A DNA stretch of 64,000 nucleotides from assembly GCA_916610825.1 (NCBI GenBank), contig OU744451.1, positions 1,984,001-2,048,000 on the forward strand. The letters are read 5' to 3'. This stretch comes from Haliclystus octoradiatus. Taxonomy: Eukaryota; Cnidaria; Staurozoa; Stauromedusae; Haliclystidae. The position numbers and the translations under genes are program-made. Of this stretch, positions 1 to 13,490 are shown in pieces (the first letter of the stretch is position 1; every line of letters begins with the position of its first letter). The notes under the pieces are model-generated. The model made no database searches. It saw only the letters and a list, made by a program, of their open reading frames with translations, and had not been told where the DNA came from.

Positions 1-156
1 AACCGATTGAAAAGAAGAATAAAATTATCATATCAAATATAACATGACAACATCAATGAGGGTACTCAATGCTATCTGCACAGCAACTGTAAATGTAGAT
101 ATTAAAATAATACCAGTTTTCTCCGTTATTCTGAGTCTCACACAGGCAATGCTTAC

Positions 157-610
157 CATATGGAAAGGAGATTTCTTCAATTTTTCCTTCTTCGTTGACA
201 TTTGAGCCACGATAAAATATTAACTGTGGAAAGTCAAATTCGACTTGTTTTCTCTTGTCGTATCTCTGTTTAACATCATACGGTTGTATTCTACTTCTGA
301 ATTTCTTGTTATTTGATTTATATTTTGGGCTACAGTACATGATATCTTGAATAGTTGGTAACTTTGATTTAACATCAAATGTTGTATTGCCATAGAAGTG
401 AGGTCTTTCTCTTAATCTGGAGGTCAGCACAGTTGAAATAATTGGAATCTCTGTATATTGAATATTTGTTGGTCTCCTTCTGTTGTTGTTTGTGTTAATA
501 TCTTGTTGAATGTTTCGGATCCTCTCGTTCATGTTCTGCATGGCTCTGTATTGAGAGTCAAAATCTCCCCACGGATTATCCGCAACTCCATAACCAAAAT
601 AATCCGGCAT
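157..610 (-). CDS. Array gene, first exon only (copy cut by window start)
   Basis: First exon of the tandem-array gene, reading from ATG at 610 down to a GT donor right after position 157 (consensus G|GTAAGC). The rest of this copy lies off the window: base 1 falls in intron 1, just upstream of the exon 2 acceptor. It encodes about 151 residues beginning MPDYFGYGVADNPWGDF, rich in Asn, Arg, Gln and Tyr, and ends in phase 1. The frame stays open past the donor to 53, but the same donor is kept in all four copies and downstream exons splice in frame to it. No known domain is recognised. It differs from the full copies only by substitutions. Confidence 0.75.
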
Positions 611-718
611 CTTCCAAGTTTAATAGTCTAATAACTAAGTTATATATAATTACACCGCTTTTCCGTCGTTAAACGAAAACGCAGAAAATAAAATATAGAT
701 AGATTCGATATATGATTG

Positions 719-726
719 TGACGTCA
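719..726 (+). promoter_or_regulatory. CRE-like palindrome TGACGTCA upstream of array gene (copy 1)
   Basis: Full cAMP-response-element consensus 109 bp upstream of the ATG at 610. The same octamer occurs at 4749-4756, 9117-9124 and 13483-13490, again exactly 109 bp from each ATG. A TATA-like AT-rich stretch (641-650 here) sits about 31-40 bp upstream of the ATG, which would imply a very short leader if used. CREB/ATF binding is inferred from the motif alone. Confidence 0.45.
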
Positions 727-1855
727 TAAATATTATGATCTCCTTTGCAGGAATTTGGTACAATGTAAACGAGGATCATTTCCCATAAAAACAGCCAACA
801 ATATTAAGTTAGACAGATCTGCAAAGACTCGTAAGTTGTAGGTAAGTTTGTTACCCCTGTATATTGAAGATTTCATTGCATGTGCGTTGAAGAACTTGAA
901 CATTTGGAGAAAATATGCGTGAAAATATTACTGGTATTTATAGTGATGCTAGCTTAAATTGATGGCAAAAAGTTATTCTCGTTCGCTCACAATAATCTCT
1001 CTCTAGCCACTCATGTTGTTTTTATCAAGCGAAGTAACTATTGATCATTCCATGTGTAAATTGCCATTTTCTGAATGGCTCCATACGAGTTAAATATTGA
1101 GTTGATTGCATTGTATTGGCCTAGACATTAGACAAGACTCTGAAACATCACGATGGCTTCGCTTGTAAATCAAAGAGGTCAAATCTCAGGGGCCAGATGG
1201 GAAATGATAATCCGTAAATTTGTGAAAATGCATTTTAACGGCCAGTGAAACGTGATGTGGGTTACTAGTATAATGTGATTCTTGATTCATACCCTACTTC
1301 ATGATCCTATAAACTCATCCTTATGTGCTCTAATGAATATCCCTCATAACTCACTGTATTCTCATTACAGTCATGTCTGCTATCATAAACATCATATATC
1401 TATAACCTCTATTGGAGTAAAAATCAGTGCAAGTCAATAGTCAAAAACTATCTTTAAAATTGTGATAAAACGTACTTTTACCTCAGTGTGTAATTAACTT
1501 CAATATCATATTATACGTAATCACGTGTGGCATAAGCTACACGCCTTGTATGTTTGAGATCAGATTCTCACTAGCTGTCGTACGAACAGTACTTACTATT
1601 ATTGTTTTGTATTATATGACACAATTCAATATTCTGGGGACTGTACAACAAAGTTTGAAATAAACAAAATTTTTAAAATGGTATACATCCGCACAAAAAA
1701 TTTGGATTGATTACAGCAACTCGTTGTAAAATCATTAAACCTTTACAATATTATCAAGTTTATTTAATTCTAAGCAAAAATGTTACTTTATACTACAATT
1801 TAAAATTATTTATACAAGTGTTTTATTTACAATTTTGAAAACATCATTCTCTTAA

Positions 1856-4640
1856 TTAGCACCATGTTTCAGGCACAAATGATAAAACCACATCTGGTGG
1901 GAAGGTGGTAATAACAAATCTAAAAACTGCTTCGGCTGACCAGAAGATAGATTTAATTGTAGATGACGTTTTTTTGATGAATTCACTCTTGGATGATGAA
2001 GTAGCGATTGAAATGCATTGTTCATCAACGTCTGGCAAAACAGATTCTAAAAATTAAGGAAAGTTATTAGTATTTTGTTGTTGCTGTTAGTAAGATAGTA
2101 AGAACAAATTGTGCGACGTTCCGTCGTTTGCCTATAATACTATATGACCTCTTCGAACGAACATCGAACTGAAAAATTAAATTTCATAAAAAAAATACAT
2201 TACTCATATTATAAAGAATGAAATGGCGTTAATAAGACCATTTACACTAATTAACCGCAGAATATATTCATGCATTTTTATTTTCCTTCCTCTAAATATG
2301 AAATTGAGAATGTCATAGATGCTATAGGCCCATGACAAAACGCCACACAATCAATGATACATGATTACATGTTTAAATTGTTAAAGGATTATATTCTATG
2401 AAGTTGAAATATTGTACCGTCTGAGGTCATTAATAAAACATTGGATCTGTTTGGCTTTGATGTGATTAATTTACCTTCAAATGGTTGAATAACACCAAGT
2501 AAAGGATCACTGATATCTTCTATTACAATTCCAGAAGTGTCGACTGTTATAGGTTTTTCATTTTCTAACTCATCTGAAGAAGTTAAGAAATATATAATGA
2601 AAATTCTAATGTGGAAGGAAGATATAAATTACAAAAGGAGCAACTGTTTCTCGCGTCTTATAATGCACTGCGTCAATTGAAATAACAGCAGTAAAGACTC
2701 ACGGGATATAGACCAGTCACTTTAACACAGTATTAATAGCTACATTGTGCGAGTGCTCAAAATCTTGTCATGATTCTATTTATACTCTTAAAGTAAGTAA
2801 AGTTTGAAGATTTACGTTTGATAAATGCTACTTTAAATTAAAAGAAAATATGAACGTCTGATTTTTGTATTTATCTATATTATGAAATGGAGCTTATAAA
2901 TTATTGTCAACTAGAAAATCGCCGTGAAATGAATTGAATCACATTGAATCATATATTATCATCATTATTCAATGCAAACCCAGTCATCATAAGATAAAAT
3001 TACTACTTTGATGCAATCGCAATGTCATTTAGGGCTGATTTTGAACCAAGTAATAAGTCTCTCTAGATTTTTACCAGTACATTAATCGATTTAATGACAT
3101 CAACTTGCCAATTCAGTGAGCCATGCTATGAATTGATATAATTAATAATATTTAAATCAGGTAAAAATGATTCTATTTACCTTCATCGGGATAAATGACA
3201 TCATATTGACAATCACAAATGCCCTTGTTGAAACTCTCAGTTGAAACATCTTAGAAAAACAACATGCAAAAGTAAGGATACAGATTAAACATTCTCTAAC
3301 ATCTACATCCATATGATAAATAGAAATATAACTGCTTGCAATAATATATACCGTTGTATGAGCTGTCACAATCAGTCACATCTTCTATGACAATGCTTCC
3401 GTTGCTGTTGTTGTTATTGTCGAGGCTGACCTCTCTTTCATCTACTAGCTCATCTGAAAAAGCAACCATAAATATTAAATATTATATTTACATTGAATGT
3501 GTTCTACATTCATGGTTCTTGTTAAGTTTTAATTGATAGATAATAGTTTATTTCAAATATTGAAAGGCATTTAAAAACTTCGTGATAAAGACAAATTGAC
3601 TGCGCTATAATTTATTTAAGTGATTAACTATTCAATGGTCGGTTTTTTCTTGATGCTTATCTGTGGTGGTATGGTATCCTATGTGCTTATACGATCGATG
3701 GAATTATTCAAAGCATTTACAGATCAAGAGCTGAACAGCTTAGATGATGAATACTCTGAGCTCGTAACCAGCAGACGATTTATGCCTTCAATTTATTTTA
3801 TTTTAATTTATCTTACCCTCGTCTGAGTTCGTAACAGATTGATAATCACTTGTAAATGTTCCATCATCTTCATCAATTTGTAATGTTTCTATATTACTGT
3901 ATTCAATATCATTTGATACGGTTGAACAATCATCGTAAACCATATTGATGTCTGCATCATCTTCACAGTAAATTTTATATTCTTCTGTATCAGTGCACCC
4001 AACAATAGGACGGCTTTGCGGTGAGTCTATATCCGATTGAAAAGAAGAATAAAATAATCATATCAAATATAACATGACAACATCAATGAGGGTACTCAAT
4101 GCTATCTGCACAGCAACTGTAAATGTAGATATTAAAAGAATAAGAATTTTCTCCGTTATTCTGAGTCTCACACAGGCAATGCTTACCATATGGAAAGGAG
4201 ATTTCTTCAATTTTTCTTTCTTCGTTGACATTTGAGCCACGATAAAATCTTAACTGGGGAAAGTCAAATTCGTCTTGCTTTCTCTTGTCGTATCTCTGTT
4301 TAATATCATACGGTTGTATTCTACTTCTGAATTTCTTGTTATTTGATTTATATTTTGGGCTACAGTACATGATATCTTGAATAGTTGGTAACTTTGATTT
4401 AACATCAAATGTTGTATTGCCATAGAGGTGAGGTCTTTCTCTTAATCTGGAGGTCAGCACAGTTGAAATGATTGGAATCTCTGTATATTGAATATTTGTT
4501 GGTCTCCTTCTGTTGTTGTTTGTGTTAATATCTTGTTGAATGTTTCGGATCCTCTCGTTCATGTTCTGCATGGCTCTGTATTGAGAGTCAAAATCTCCCC
4601 ACGGATTATCCGCAACTCCATAACCAAAATAATCCGGCAT
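1856..4640 (-). CDS. Tandem-array gene, copy A: six-exon unknown protein (374 aa)
   Basis: Exons on the minus strand: 4640-4187, 4026-3817, 3453-3352, 3249-3181, 2573-2475, 2046-1856. They total 1125 nt including TAA, and all five introns are phase 1 with GT-AG ends. Exon 1 encodes a basic, polar region starting MPDYFGYGVADNPWGDF. Exons 2-5 encode an acidic, low-complexity middle rich in Asp, Glu, Ser, Thr and Asn. Exon 6 ends with a more hydrophobic, aromatic tail (IFWSAEAVFRF ... VPETWC). No signal peptide, membrane segment or catalytic motif is clear, and I do not recognise the family. An AATAAA on the gene strand lies about 30 bp past the stop (1822-1827). Function unknown; the model is strong because all copies keep frame and splice sites. 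Confidence 0.78.
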
Positions 4641-4748
4641 CTTCCAAGTTTAATAGTCTAATAACTAAGTTATAAATAATTACACCGCTTTTCCGTCGTT
4701 AAACGAAAACGCAGAAAATAAAATAAAGATAGATTCGATATATGATTG

Positions 4749-4756
4749 TGACGTCA
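4749..4756 (+). promoter_or_regulatory. CRE-like palindrome, copy A promoter
   Basis: TGACGTCA, 109 bp upstream of the copy A start codon at 4640, in a flank that is nearly identical to those of the other array units. Confidence 0.45.
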
Positions 4757-5894
4757 TAAATATTATGATCCCCTTTGCAGGAATTTGGTACAATGTAAAC
4801 GAGGATCATTTCCCATAAAAACAGCCAACAATATTAAGTTAGACAGATCTGCAAAGACTCGTAAGTTGTATGTAAGTTTGTTACCCCTGTATATTGAAGA
4901 TTTCATTGCATGTGCATTGAAGAACTTGAACATTTGGAGAAAATATGCGTGAAAATATTACTGGTATTTATAGTGATGCTAGCTTAAATTGATGGCAAAA
5001 CGTTATTCTCGTTTCGCTCACAATAATCTCTCTCTAGCCACTCATGTTGTTTTTATCATAGGAAGTAACTGTTGATCATTCCATGTGTATTTTGCCATTT
5101 TCTGAATGGCTCCACACGAGTTAAATGTTGAGTTCATTGCATTGTATTGGCCTAGACATTAGACAAGACACTGTAACATCAAGATGGCGGCCTCGCTTTT
5201 ATTGAAATCAAAGAGGCCAAATCCCGGGGGCCAAATGGGAGAAGATAATCCGCAAATTTGTGAAAATGCATTTTAACGGCCAGTGAAACGTGATGTGGGT
5301 TACTAGTATAATGTGATTCTTGATTCATACCCTACTTCATGATCCTATAAACTCATCCTTGTTATGTGCTGTAAAGAATATCCCTCATAACTCACTGTAT
5401 TCTCATTACAGTCATGTCTGCTATCATAAACATCATATATCTATAAGCTCTATCGGAGTAAAAATCAGTGCAAGTCAATAGTCAAAAACTATCTTTAAAA
5501 TTGTGATAAAACGTACTTTTACCTCAGTTTAACTTCAATATCATATTATACGTAATCACGTGTGGCATAAGCTACACGCCTTGTATGTTTGAGATCAGAT
5601 TCTCACTAGCTGTCGTACGAACAGTACTTACTATTATTGTTTTGTATTATATGACAAAATTGAATATTCTGGGGACTAAACAACAAAGTTTGAATTAAAC
5701 AAAATTCTTAAAATGGTATACATCCGCACAAAAAATTTGGATTGATTACAGCAACTCATTGTAAAATAATTAAACCTTTACATACGATATTATTAAATTT
5801 ATTTAATTCTAAGCAAAAATGTTACGTTATACTACAATTTAAAATTATTTATACAAGTGTTTTATTTACAATTTTGAAAACATCATTCTCTTAA

Positions 5895-8800
5895 TTAGCA
5901 CCAAGTTTCAGGCACAAATGATAAAACCACATCTGGTGGGAAGGTGGTAATAACAAATCTAAAAACTGCTTCTGCTGACCAGAAGATAGATTTAATTGTA
6001 GATGACGTTTTGTTGATGGATTCGTTCTTGGATGATGAAGTAGCGATTGATATATATTCTTTATCAACGTCTGGCAAAACAGATTCTAAAAAGTAGATAA
6101 TATATTATTGATATTTGGTTCTCGAATAGTAAGAAAGACAAATGATAAAAAAGACCTAAGTTGGCGATGTTTCGTCATGGGCCTAGCACTATATATGACC
6201 TTTTAAAGCGAATACCGAATTGGAAAATTGAATTCCATATAATAAATACACAAATTACAAATTATTAAATGGCGTAATAGGACTATACCGTAATTTATCA
6301 TAAATTATATTCAAATTTAATCTTTCTTCCTCTAAATATGTAATTGAGAATGTCATAGATGCTCTAGGCCAATGCCATTATTTTGGGGCGTCATTTTGGA
6401 ACAATGCTGGCAATTTGGGGGTATCAAATTTTCAAGTTTTGAATTATGCTGTGAATTGTACGATTTCAAGCTGTGAAAACCAGAAATTTTCCCGCTGTGA
6501 GGTGCCCAGGCCCCTACTGTGAGGCGACAAAATGGCATTTTTCATGCAAAATACCAAAAATATTTAATTTTTGCAATTTCGAGATATGGTTTGGGCAAAA
6601 CTTTCAACTTAGGTGTACTAGCAGGATTTTCAAAATGGCACATCTCCGTACAAAAGTGCCCCTCCGGGATTATGTTGGCCTCTGATTCAAATCTTTTTGA
6701 AGCAATTTATTAAACTCTTTAAATCATAATGTAAGTTGTTTGTATGACAAGAACAAAATAACTTGTTATTCTTCATCATCGTAATTTGAGGAAGCAGAAA
6801 TATAGTGTACCGTTTAAGACCATCCTACTAGTTTGCTGTGATTAATATACCTTCAAATGGTTGAATAACATCAGGCGAAGGATCACTAATATCTATTATC
6901 ACAATTTCATGAGTGTCGACTGTTATAGGTTGTTCGTTTTGTAATTCATCTGAAGAAGTTAATAATGAAACAATGGAAAATATAATATAGGAGATTTACA
7001 TTATGCAAGCATCAGCCGTTTTTCGCATCTTATATACTGCCATATCTCATTTGACATTATAGCGGCAGCATAGACTCACGGGAAATAGACCAGTCACTTT
7101 AATACAGTTTTAATAGCTACATTGTGCGAGTGCTCAAAATCTTGTCATGATTTTAATTATGCTCTTAAAGTAAGTAAATTTTAAACATTTACGTTTGATA
7201 AATGCTACTTTAAATTAGTAGCAACTATGAATGTCTGATTTTTGCGTTTATCTATCTTATGAAATGGCACTTATAAATTATTGTCAACTAGAAAATCGCT
7301 GTGCAATGAATTGAATCACATTGAATCTTATATTATCATCATTCAAAGCAAACCCATTCATCATAAGATAAAATTACTACTTTGATGCAATCGCAATGTC
7401 ATTTAGGGCTGATTTTGAACCAAGTAATAAGTCTCTCTAGATTTTTACCAGTACATTAATCGATTTAATGAGATCAACTTGCCAATTCAGTGAGCCATGC
7501 TATGAATTGATATAATTAATAATATTTAAATCAGGTACAAATGATTTTATTTACCTTCATCGGGATAAATGACATCATATTGACAATCACAAATGCCCTT
7601 GTTGAAACTCTCAGTTGAAACATCTTAGAAAAACAACATGCAAAAGGAAGGATACAGATTAAACATTCTCTAACATCTACATCCATATGATAAATAGAAA
7701 TATAACTGCTTGCAATAATATATACCGTTGTATGAACTGTCAAAATCAGTCACATCTTCTATGACAATGCTTCCGCTGCTGTTGTTATTATTGTCGAGGC
7801 TGACCTCTCTTTCATCTACTAGCTCATCTGAAAAAGCAACCATAAAGATTAAATATTAAATTTATATTGAATGTGTTCTACATTCATTGTTCTTGTTAAG
7901 TTTTAATTGATAGATAATAGTTTATTTCAAATCTTCAAAGGCATTTAAAAACTTCGTGATAAAGACAAATTGATTGCGCTATAATTTATTTAAGTGATTA
8001 ACTATTCAATGGTCGTTTTTTTCTTGGTGCTTGTCTGTGGTGGTATGGTGTCCTATGTGCTTATACGATCGATGGAATTATTCAGAGTATTTACAGATCA
8101 AGAGCTGAACAGCTTAGATGATGAATACTCTGAGCTCGTAACCAGCAGACGATTTATGCCTTCAATATATTTTATTATAATATATCTTACCCTCATCTGA
8201 GTTCGTAACAGATTGATAATCACTTGTAAATGTTCCTTCATCTTCATCAATTTGTAATGTTTCTGAATTACTGTATTCAATATCATTTGATACGGTTGAA
8301 CAATCATCGTAAACCATATTGATGTCTGCATCATCTTCACAGTAAGTTTTACATTCTTCTGTATCAGTGCACCCGAAAATAGGACAGCTTTGCTGTGAGT
8401 CTATAACCGATTGAAAAGAAGAATAAAATAATCATATCAAATATAACATGACAACATCAATGAGGGTACTCAATGCTATCTGCACAGCAACTGTAAATGT
8501 AGATATTAAAATAATACGAGTTTTCTCCGTTATTCTGAGTCTCACACAGGCAATGCTTACCATATGGAAAGGAGATTTCTTCAATTTTTCTTTCTTCGTT
8601 GACATTTGAGCCACGATAAAATCTTAACTGGGGAAAGTCAAATTCGTCTTGCTTTCTCTTGTGGTATCTCTGTTTAACATCATACGGTTGTATTCTACTT
8701 CTGAATTTCTTGTTATTTGATTTATATTTTGGGCTACAGTACATGATATCTTGAATAGTTGGTAACTTTGATTTAACATCAAATGTTGTATTGCCATAGA

Positions 8801-9008
8801 GGTGAGGTCTTTCTCTTAATCTGGAGGTCAGCACACTTGAAATGATTGGAATCTCTGTATATTGAATATTTGTTGGTCTCCTTCTGTTGTTGTTTGAATG
8901 TTGTTGAATGTTTCGGATCCTCTCGTTCATGTTCTGCATGGCTCTGTATTGAGAGTCAAAATCTCCCCACGGATTATCCGCAACTCCATAACCAAAATAA
9001 TCCGGCAT
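5895..9008 (-). CDS. Tandem-array gene, copy B: six-exon unknown protein (372 aa)
   Basis: Exons on the minus strand: 9008-8561, 8400-8191, 7827-7726, 7623-7555, 6949-6851, 6085-5895. They total 1119 nt including stop. Architecture is as in copy A, with phase-1 introns throughout. Relative to A, exon 1 is two codons shorter in the Asn/Arg-rich stretch, an in-frame indel. Scattered substitutions change some acidic-region residues. Intron 5 is about 337 bp longer because it carries a repeat insertion at about 6367-6700 that copy A lacks. The open frame despite divergence argues for an expressed protein. Family and function are not recognised. Confidence 0.78.
6367..6700. mobile_element. Repeat insertion in intron 5 of copy B
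   Basis: Copy A lacks this segment at the same place, just after the shared sequence ending near 6360. It contains phrases such as a long TTTTGGGG run, 'GCCCCTACTGTGAGGCG' and 'GTGCCCCTCCGGGATTATG'. A diverged relative with similar phrases lies at about 29525-29870. Exact ends and target duplication are uncertain because A and B/C also differ in the flanking bases. Short open frames inside it are not convincing genes. Confidence 0.55.
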
Positions 9009-9116
9009 CTTCCAAGTTTAATAGTCTAATAACTAATTTATATATAATTACACCGCTTTTCCGTCGTTATACGAAAACGCAGAAAATAAAATATAGATAG
9101 ATTCGATATATGATTG

Positions 9117-9124
9117 TGACGTCA
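9117..9124 (+). promoter_or_regulatory. CRE-like palindrome, copy B promoter
   Basis: TGACGTCA, 109 bp upstream of the copy B start codon at 9008. Confidence 0.45.
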
Positions 9125-10262
9125 TAAATATTATGATCTCCTTTGCAGGAATTTGGTACAATGTAAACGAGGATCATTTCCCATAAAAACAGCCAACATT
9201 AAGTTAGACAGATCTGCAAAGACTCGTAAGTTGTAGGTAAGTTTGTTACCCCTGTATATTGAAGATTTCATTGCATGTGCGTTGAAGAACTTGAACATTT
9301 GGAGAAAATATGCGTGAAAATATTACTGGTATTTTTAGTGATGCTAGCTTAAATTGATGGCAAAAAGTTATTCTCGTTTCGCTCACAATAATCTCTCTCT
9401 AGCCACTCATGTTGTTTTTATCATACGAAGTAACTGTTGATCATTCCATGTGTATTTTGCCATTTTCTGAATGGCTCCACAGGAGTTAAATGTTGAGTTC
9501 ATTGCATTGTATTGGCCTAGACATTAGACAAGACACTGTAACATCACGATGGCGGCCTCGCTTTTATTGAAATCAAAGAGGCCAAATCCCGGGGGCCAAA
9601 TGGGAAAAGATAATCCGTAAATTTGTGAAAATGCATTTTAACGGCCAGTGAAACATGATGTGGGTTACTAGTATAATGTGATTCTTGATTCATACCCTAC
9701 TTCATGATCCTATAAACTCATCGTTGTTATGTGCTGTAAAGAATATCCCTCATAACTCACTGTATTCTCATTACAGTCATGTCTGCTATCATAAACATCA
9801 TATATCTATAACCTCTATTGGAGTAAAAATCAGTGCAAGTCAATAGTCAAAAACTATCTTTAAAATTGTGATATAACGTACTTTTACCTCAGTTTGTAAT
9901 TAACTTCAATATCATTTTATACGTAATCATAGGTGGCATTAAGCTACGCGCCTTGTATGTTTGAGATCAGATTCTCGCTAGCTGTCGTACGAACATTACC
10001 TACTATTATTGTTTTGTATTATATGACAAAATTGAATATTCTGGGGACTGTACAACAAAGTTTGAATTAAACAAAATTCTTAAAATGGTATACATCCGCA
10101 CAAAAAATTTGGATTGATTACAGCAACTCGTTGTAAAATAGTTAAACCTTTACAATATTATCAAATTTATTTAATTCTAAGCAAAAATGTTACTTTATAC
10201 TACAATTTAAAATTATTTATACAAGTGTTTTATTTACAACTTTGAGAACATCATTCTCTTAA

Positions 10263-13200
10263 TTAACACCATGTTTCAGGCACAAATGATAAAACCACAT
10301 CTGGTGGGAAGGTGGTAATAACAAATCTAAAAACTGCTTCGGCTGACCAGAAGATAGATTTAATTGTAGATGACGTTTTTTTGATGGATTCGCTCTTGGA
10401 TGATGAAGTAGCGATTGAAATATATTCTTTATCAACGTCTTGCAAAACAGATTCTAAAAAGTAGATAATATATTATTGATAATTGGTTCTCGAATAGTAA
10501 GAAAGACAAATGATAAAAAAGACGTAAGTTGGCGATGTTTCGTCATGGGCCTAGTACCATATATGACCTTTTAAAGCGAATACCGAAATGGAAAATTGAA
10601 TTCCATATAATAAATACACAAATTACAAAGAATTAAATGGCGTAATAGGACTATACCGTAATTTATCATAAATTATATTCAAATTTAATCTTTCTTCCTC
10701 TAGATATGTAATTAATTGAGAATGTCATAGATGCTCTAGGCCAATGCCATTATTTTGGGGCGTCATTTTGGCACAATGTTGGCAATTTGGGGGTATCAAA
10801 TTTTCAAGTTTTGAATTATGCTGTGAATTGTCCGATTTCAAGCTGTGAAAACCGGAAATTTTCCCGCTGTGAGGTGCCCAGGCCCCTACTGTGTGGCGAC
10901 AAAATGGCATTTTTCATGCAAAATACCAAAGATATTTAATTTTTGCAATTTCGAGGTATGGTTTGGGCAAAACTTTCAACTTAGGTGTACTAGCAGGATT
11001 TTCAAAATGGCACATGTCCGTACAAAAGTGCCCCTCCGGAATTATGTTGGCCTCTGATTCAAATCTTTTTGAAGCAATTTATTAAACTCTTTAAATCATA
11101 ATTTAAGTTGTTTGTATGACAAGAACAAAATAACTTGTTATTTTCTTCATCATCGTAATTTGAAGAAGCAGAAATATATAGTGTACCGTTTAAGACCATC
11201 CTACTAGTTTGCTGTGATTAATATACCTTCAAATGGTTGAATAACATCAGGCGAAGGATCACTAATATCTATTATCACAATTTCATGAGTGTCGACTGTT
11301 ATAGGTTGTTCGTTTTGTAATTCATCTGGAGAAGTTAATAATGAAATAATGGAAAATATAATATAGGAGATTTACATTATGCAAGCATCAGCCGTTTTTC
11401 GCATCTTATATAATGCAATATATCATTTGACATTACAGCGGCAGCATAGACTCACGGGATATAGACCAGTCACTTTAACACAGTTTTAATAGCTACATTG
11501 TGCGAGTGCTCAAAATCTTGTCATGATTTTAATTATGCTCTTAAAGTAAGTAAATTTTAAACACTTACGTTTGATAAATGCTACTTTAAATTAGTAGCAA
11601 CTATGAATGTCTGATTTTTGCGTTTATCTATCTTATGAAATGGCACTTATAAATTATTGTCAACTAGAAAATCGCTGTGCAATGAATTGAATCACATTGA
11701 ATCATATATTATCATCATTCAAAGCAAACCCATTCATCATAAGATAAAATTACTAATTTGATGCAATCGCAATGTCATTTAGGGCTGATTTTGAACCAAG
11801 TAATAAGTCTCTCTAGATTTTTACCCGTACATTAATTCAGTGGGCCATGCTATGAATTGATATAATTAATAATATTTAAATCAGGTACAAATGATTCTAT
11901 TTACCTTCATCGGGATAAATGACATCATATTGACAATCACAAATGCCCTTGTTGAAACTCTCAGTTGAAACATCTTAGAAAAACAACATGCAAAAGGAAG
12001 GATACAGATTAAACATTCTCTAACATCTACATCCATATGATAAACAGAATTATAACTGCTTGCAATAATATATACCGTTGTATGAGTTGTATGAACTGTC
12101 ACAATCATTCACATCTTCTATGACAATGCTTCCGTTGCTGTTGTTATTATTGTCGAGGCTGACCTCTCTTTCATCCACTAGCTCATCTAGAAAAGCAACC
12201 ATTAAGATTAAATATTATATTTATATTGAATGTGTTCTACATTCAAGGTTCTTGTTAAGTTTTAATTGATAGATAATAGTTTATTTCAAATCTTGAAAGG
12301 CATTTAAAAAACTTCGTGATAAAGACAAATTGATTGCGCTATAATTTATTTAAGTGATTAACTATTCAATGGTCGGTTTTTTCTTGGTGCTTGTCTGTGG
12401 TGGTATGGTGTCCTATGTGCTTATACGATCGATGGAATTATTCAGAGTATTTACAGATCAAGAGCTGAACAGCTTAGATGATGAATACTCTGAGCTCGTA
12501 ACCAGCAGACGATTTATGCCTTCAATTTATTTTATTTTAATTTATCTTACCCTCGTCTGAGTTCATAACAGATTGATAATCATTTGTATATGTTCCTTCA
12601 TCTTCATCAATTTGTAATGTTTCTGAATTACTGTATTCAATATCATTTGATACGGTTGAACAATCATCGTAAACCATATTGATGTCTTTATCATCTTCAC
12701 AGTAAGTTTTACATTCTTCTGTATCAGTGCACCCGAAAATAGGACAGCTTTGCTGTGAGTCTATAACCGATTGAAAAGAAGAATAAAATAATCATATCAA
12801 ATATAACATGACAACATCAATGAGGGTACTCAATGCTATCTACACAGCAACTGTAAATGTAGATATTAAAATAATACGAGTTTTCTCCGTTATTCTGAGT
12901 CTCACACAGGCAATGCTTACCATATGGAAAGGAGATTTCTTCAATTTTTCCTTCTTCGTTGACATTTGAGCCACGATAAAATCTTAACTGTGGAAAGTCA
13001 AATTCGACTTGCTTTCTCTTGTCGTATCTCTGTTTAATATCATACGGTTGTATTCTACTTCTGAATTTCTTGTTATTTGATTTATATTTTGGGCTACAGT
13101 ACATGATATCTTGAATAGTTGGTAACTTTGATTTAACATCAAATGTTGTATTGCCATAGAGGTGAGGTCTTTCTCTTAATCTGGAGGTCAGCACAGTTGA

Positions 13201-13374
13201 AATGATTGGAATCTCTGTATATTGAATATTTTTTGGTCTCCTTCTGTTGTTGTTTGTGCTAATATCTTGTTGAATATTTCGGATCCTCTCATTCATGTTC
13301 TGCATGGCTCTGTGTTGAGAGTCAAAATCTCCCCACGGATTATCCGCAACTCCATAACCAAAATAATCCGGCAT
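10263..13374 (-). CDS. Tandem-array gene, copy C: six-exon unknown protein (377 aa)
   Basis: Exons on the minus strand: 13374-12921, 12760-12551, 12186-12076, 11973-11905, 11325-11227, 10453-10263. They total 1134 nt including stop, with phase-1 introns throughout. Exon 3 carries a 9-bp tandem duplication near its 3' end that adds Ser-Tyr-Asn without breaking the frame. The exon 3 acceptor reads CTAG where the other copies read TCAG, still a valid AG. Intron 5 contains the same insertion as copy B, so B and C share a more recent common ancestor than either does with A. Product unknown. Confidence 0.78.
10741..11075. mobile_element. Same repeat insertion in intron 5 of copy C
   Basis: Nearly identical to the copy B insertion and at the same intronic position, so it was present before these two units duplicated. 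It is about 335 bp long, with G/C-rich phrases unlike the surrounding AT-rich intron. Confidence 0.55.
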
Positions 13375-13482
13375 CTTCCAAGTTTAATAGTCTAATAACT
13401 AATTTATATATATTTACACCGCTTTTCCGTCGTTAAACGAAAACGCAGAAAATAAAATAAAGATAGATTCGATATATGATTG

Positions 13483-13490
13483 TGACGTCA
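13483..13490 (+). promoter_or_regulatory. CRE-like palindrome, copy C promoter
   Basis: TGACGTCA, 109 bp upstream of the copy C start codon at 13374. The spacing is kept although nearby bases differ between copies. Confidence 0.45.

Noticed and set aside
6353..6713. Overlapping short frames in the intron 5 insertion
   Set aside because: Both strands are open by chance, and the insertion resembles a dispersed non-coding repeat.
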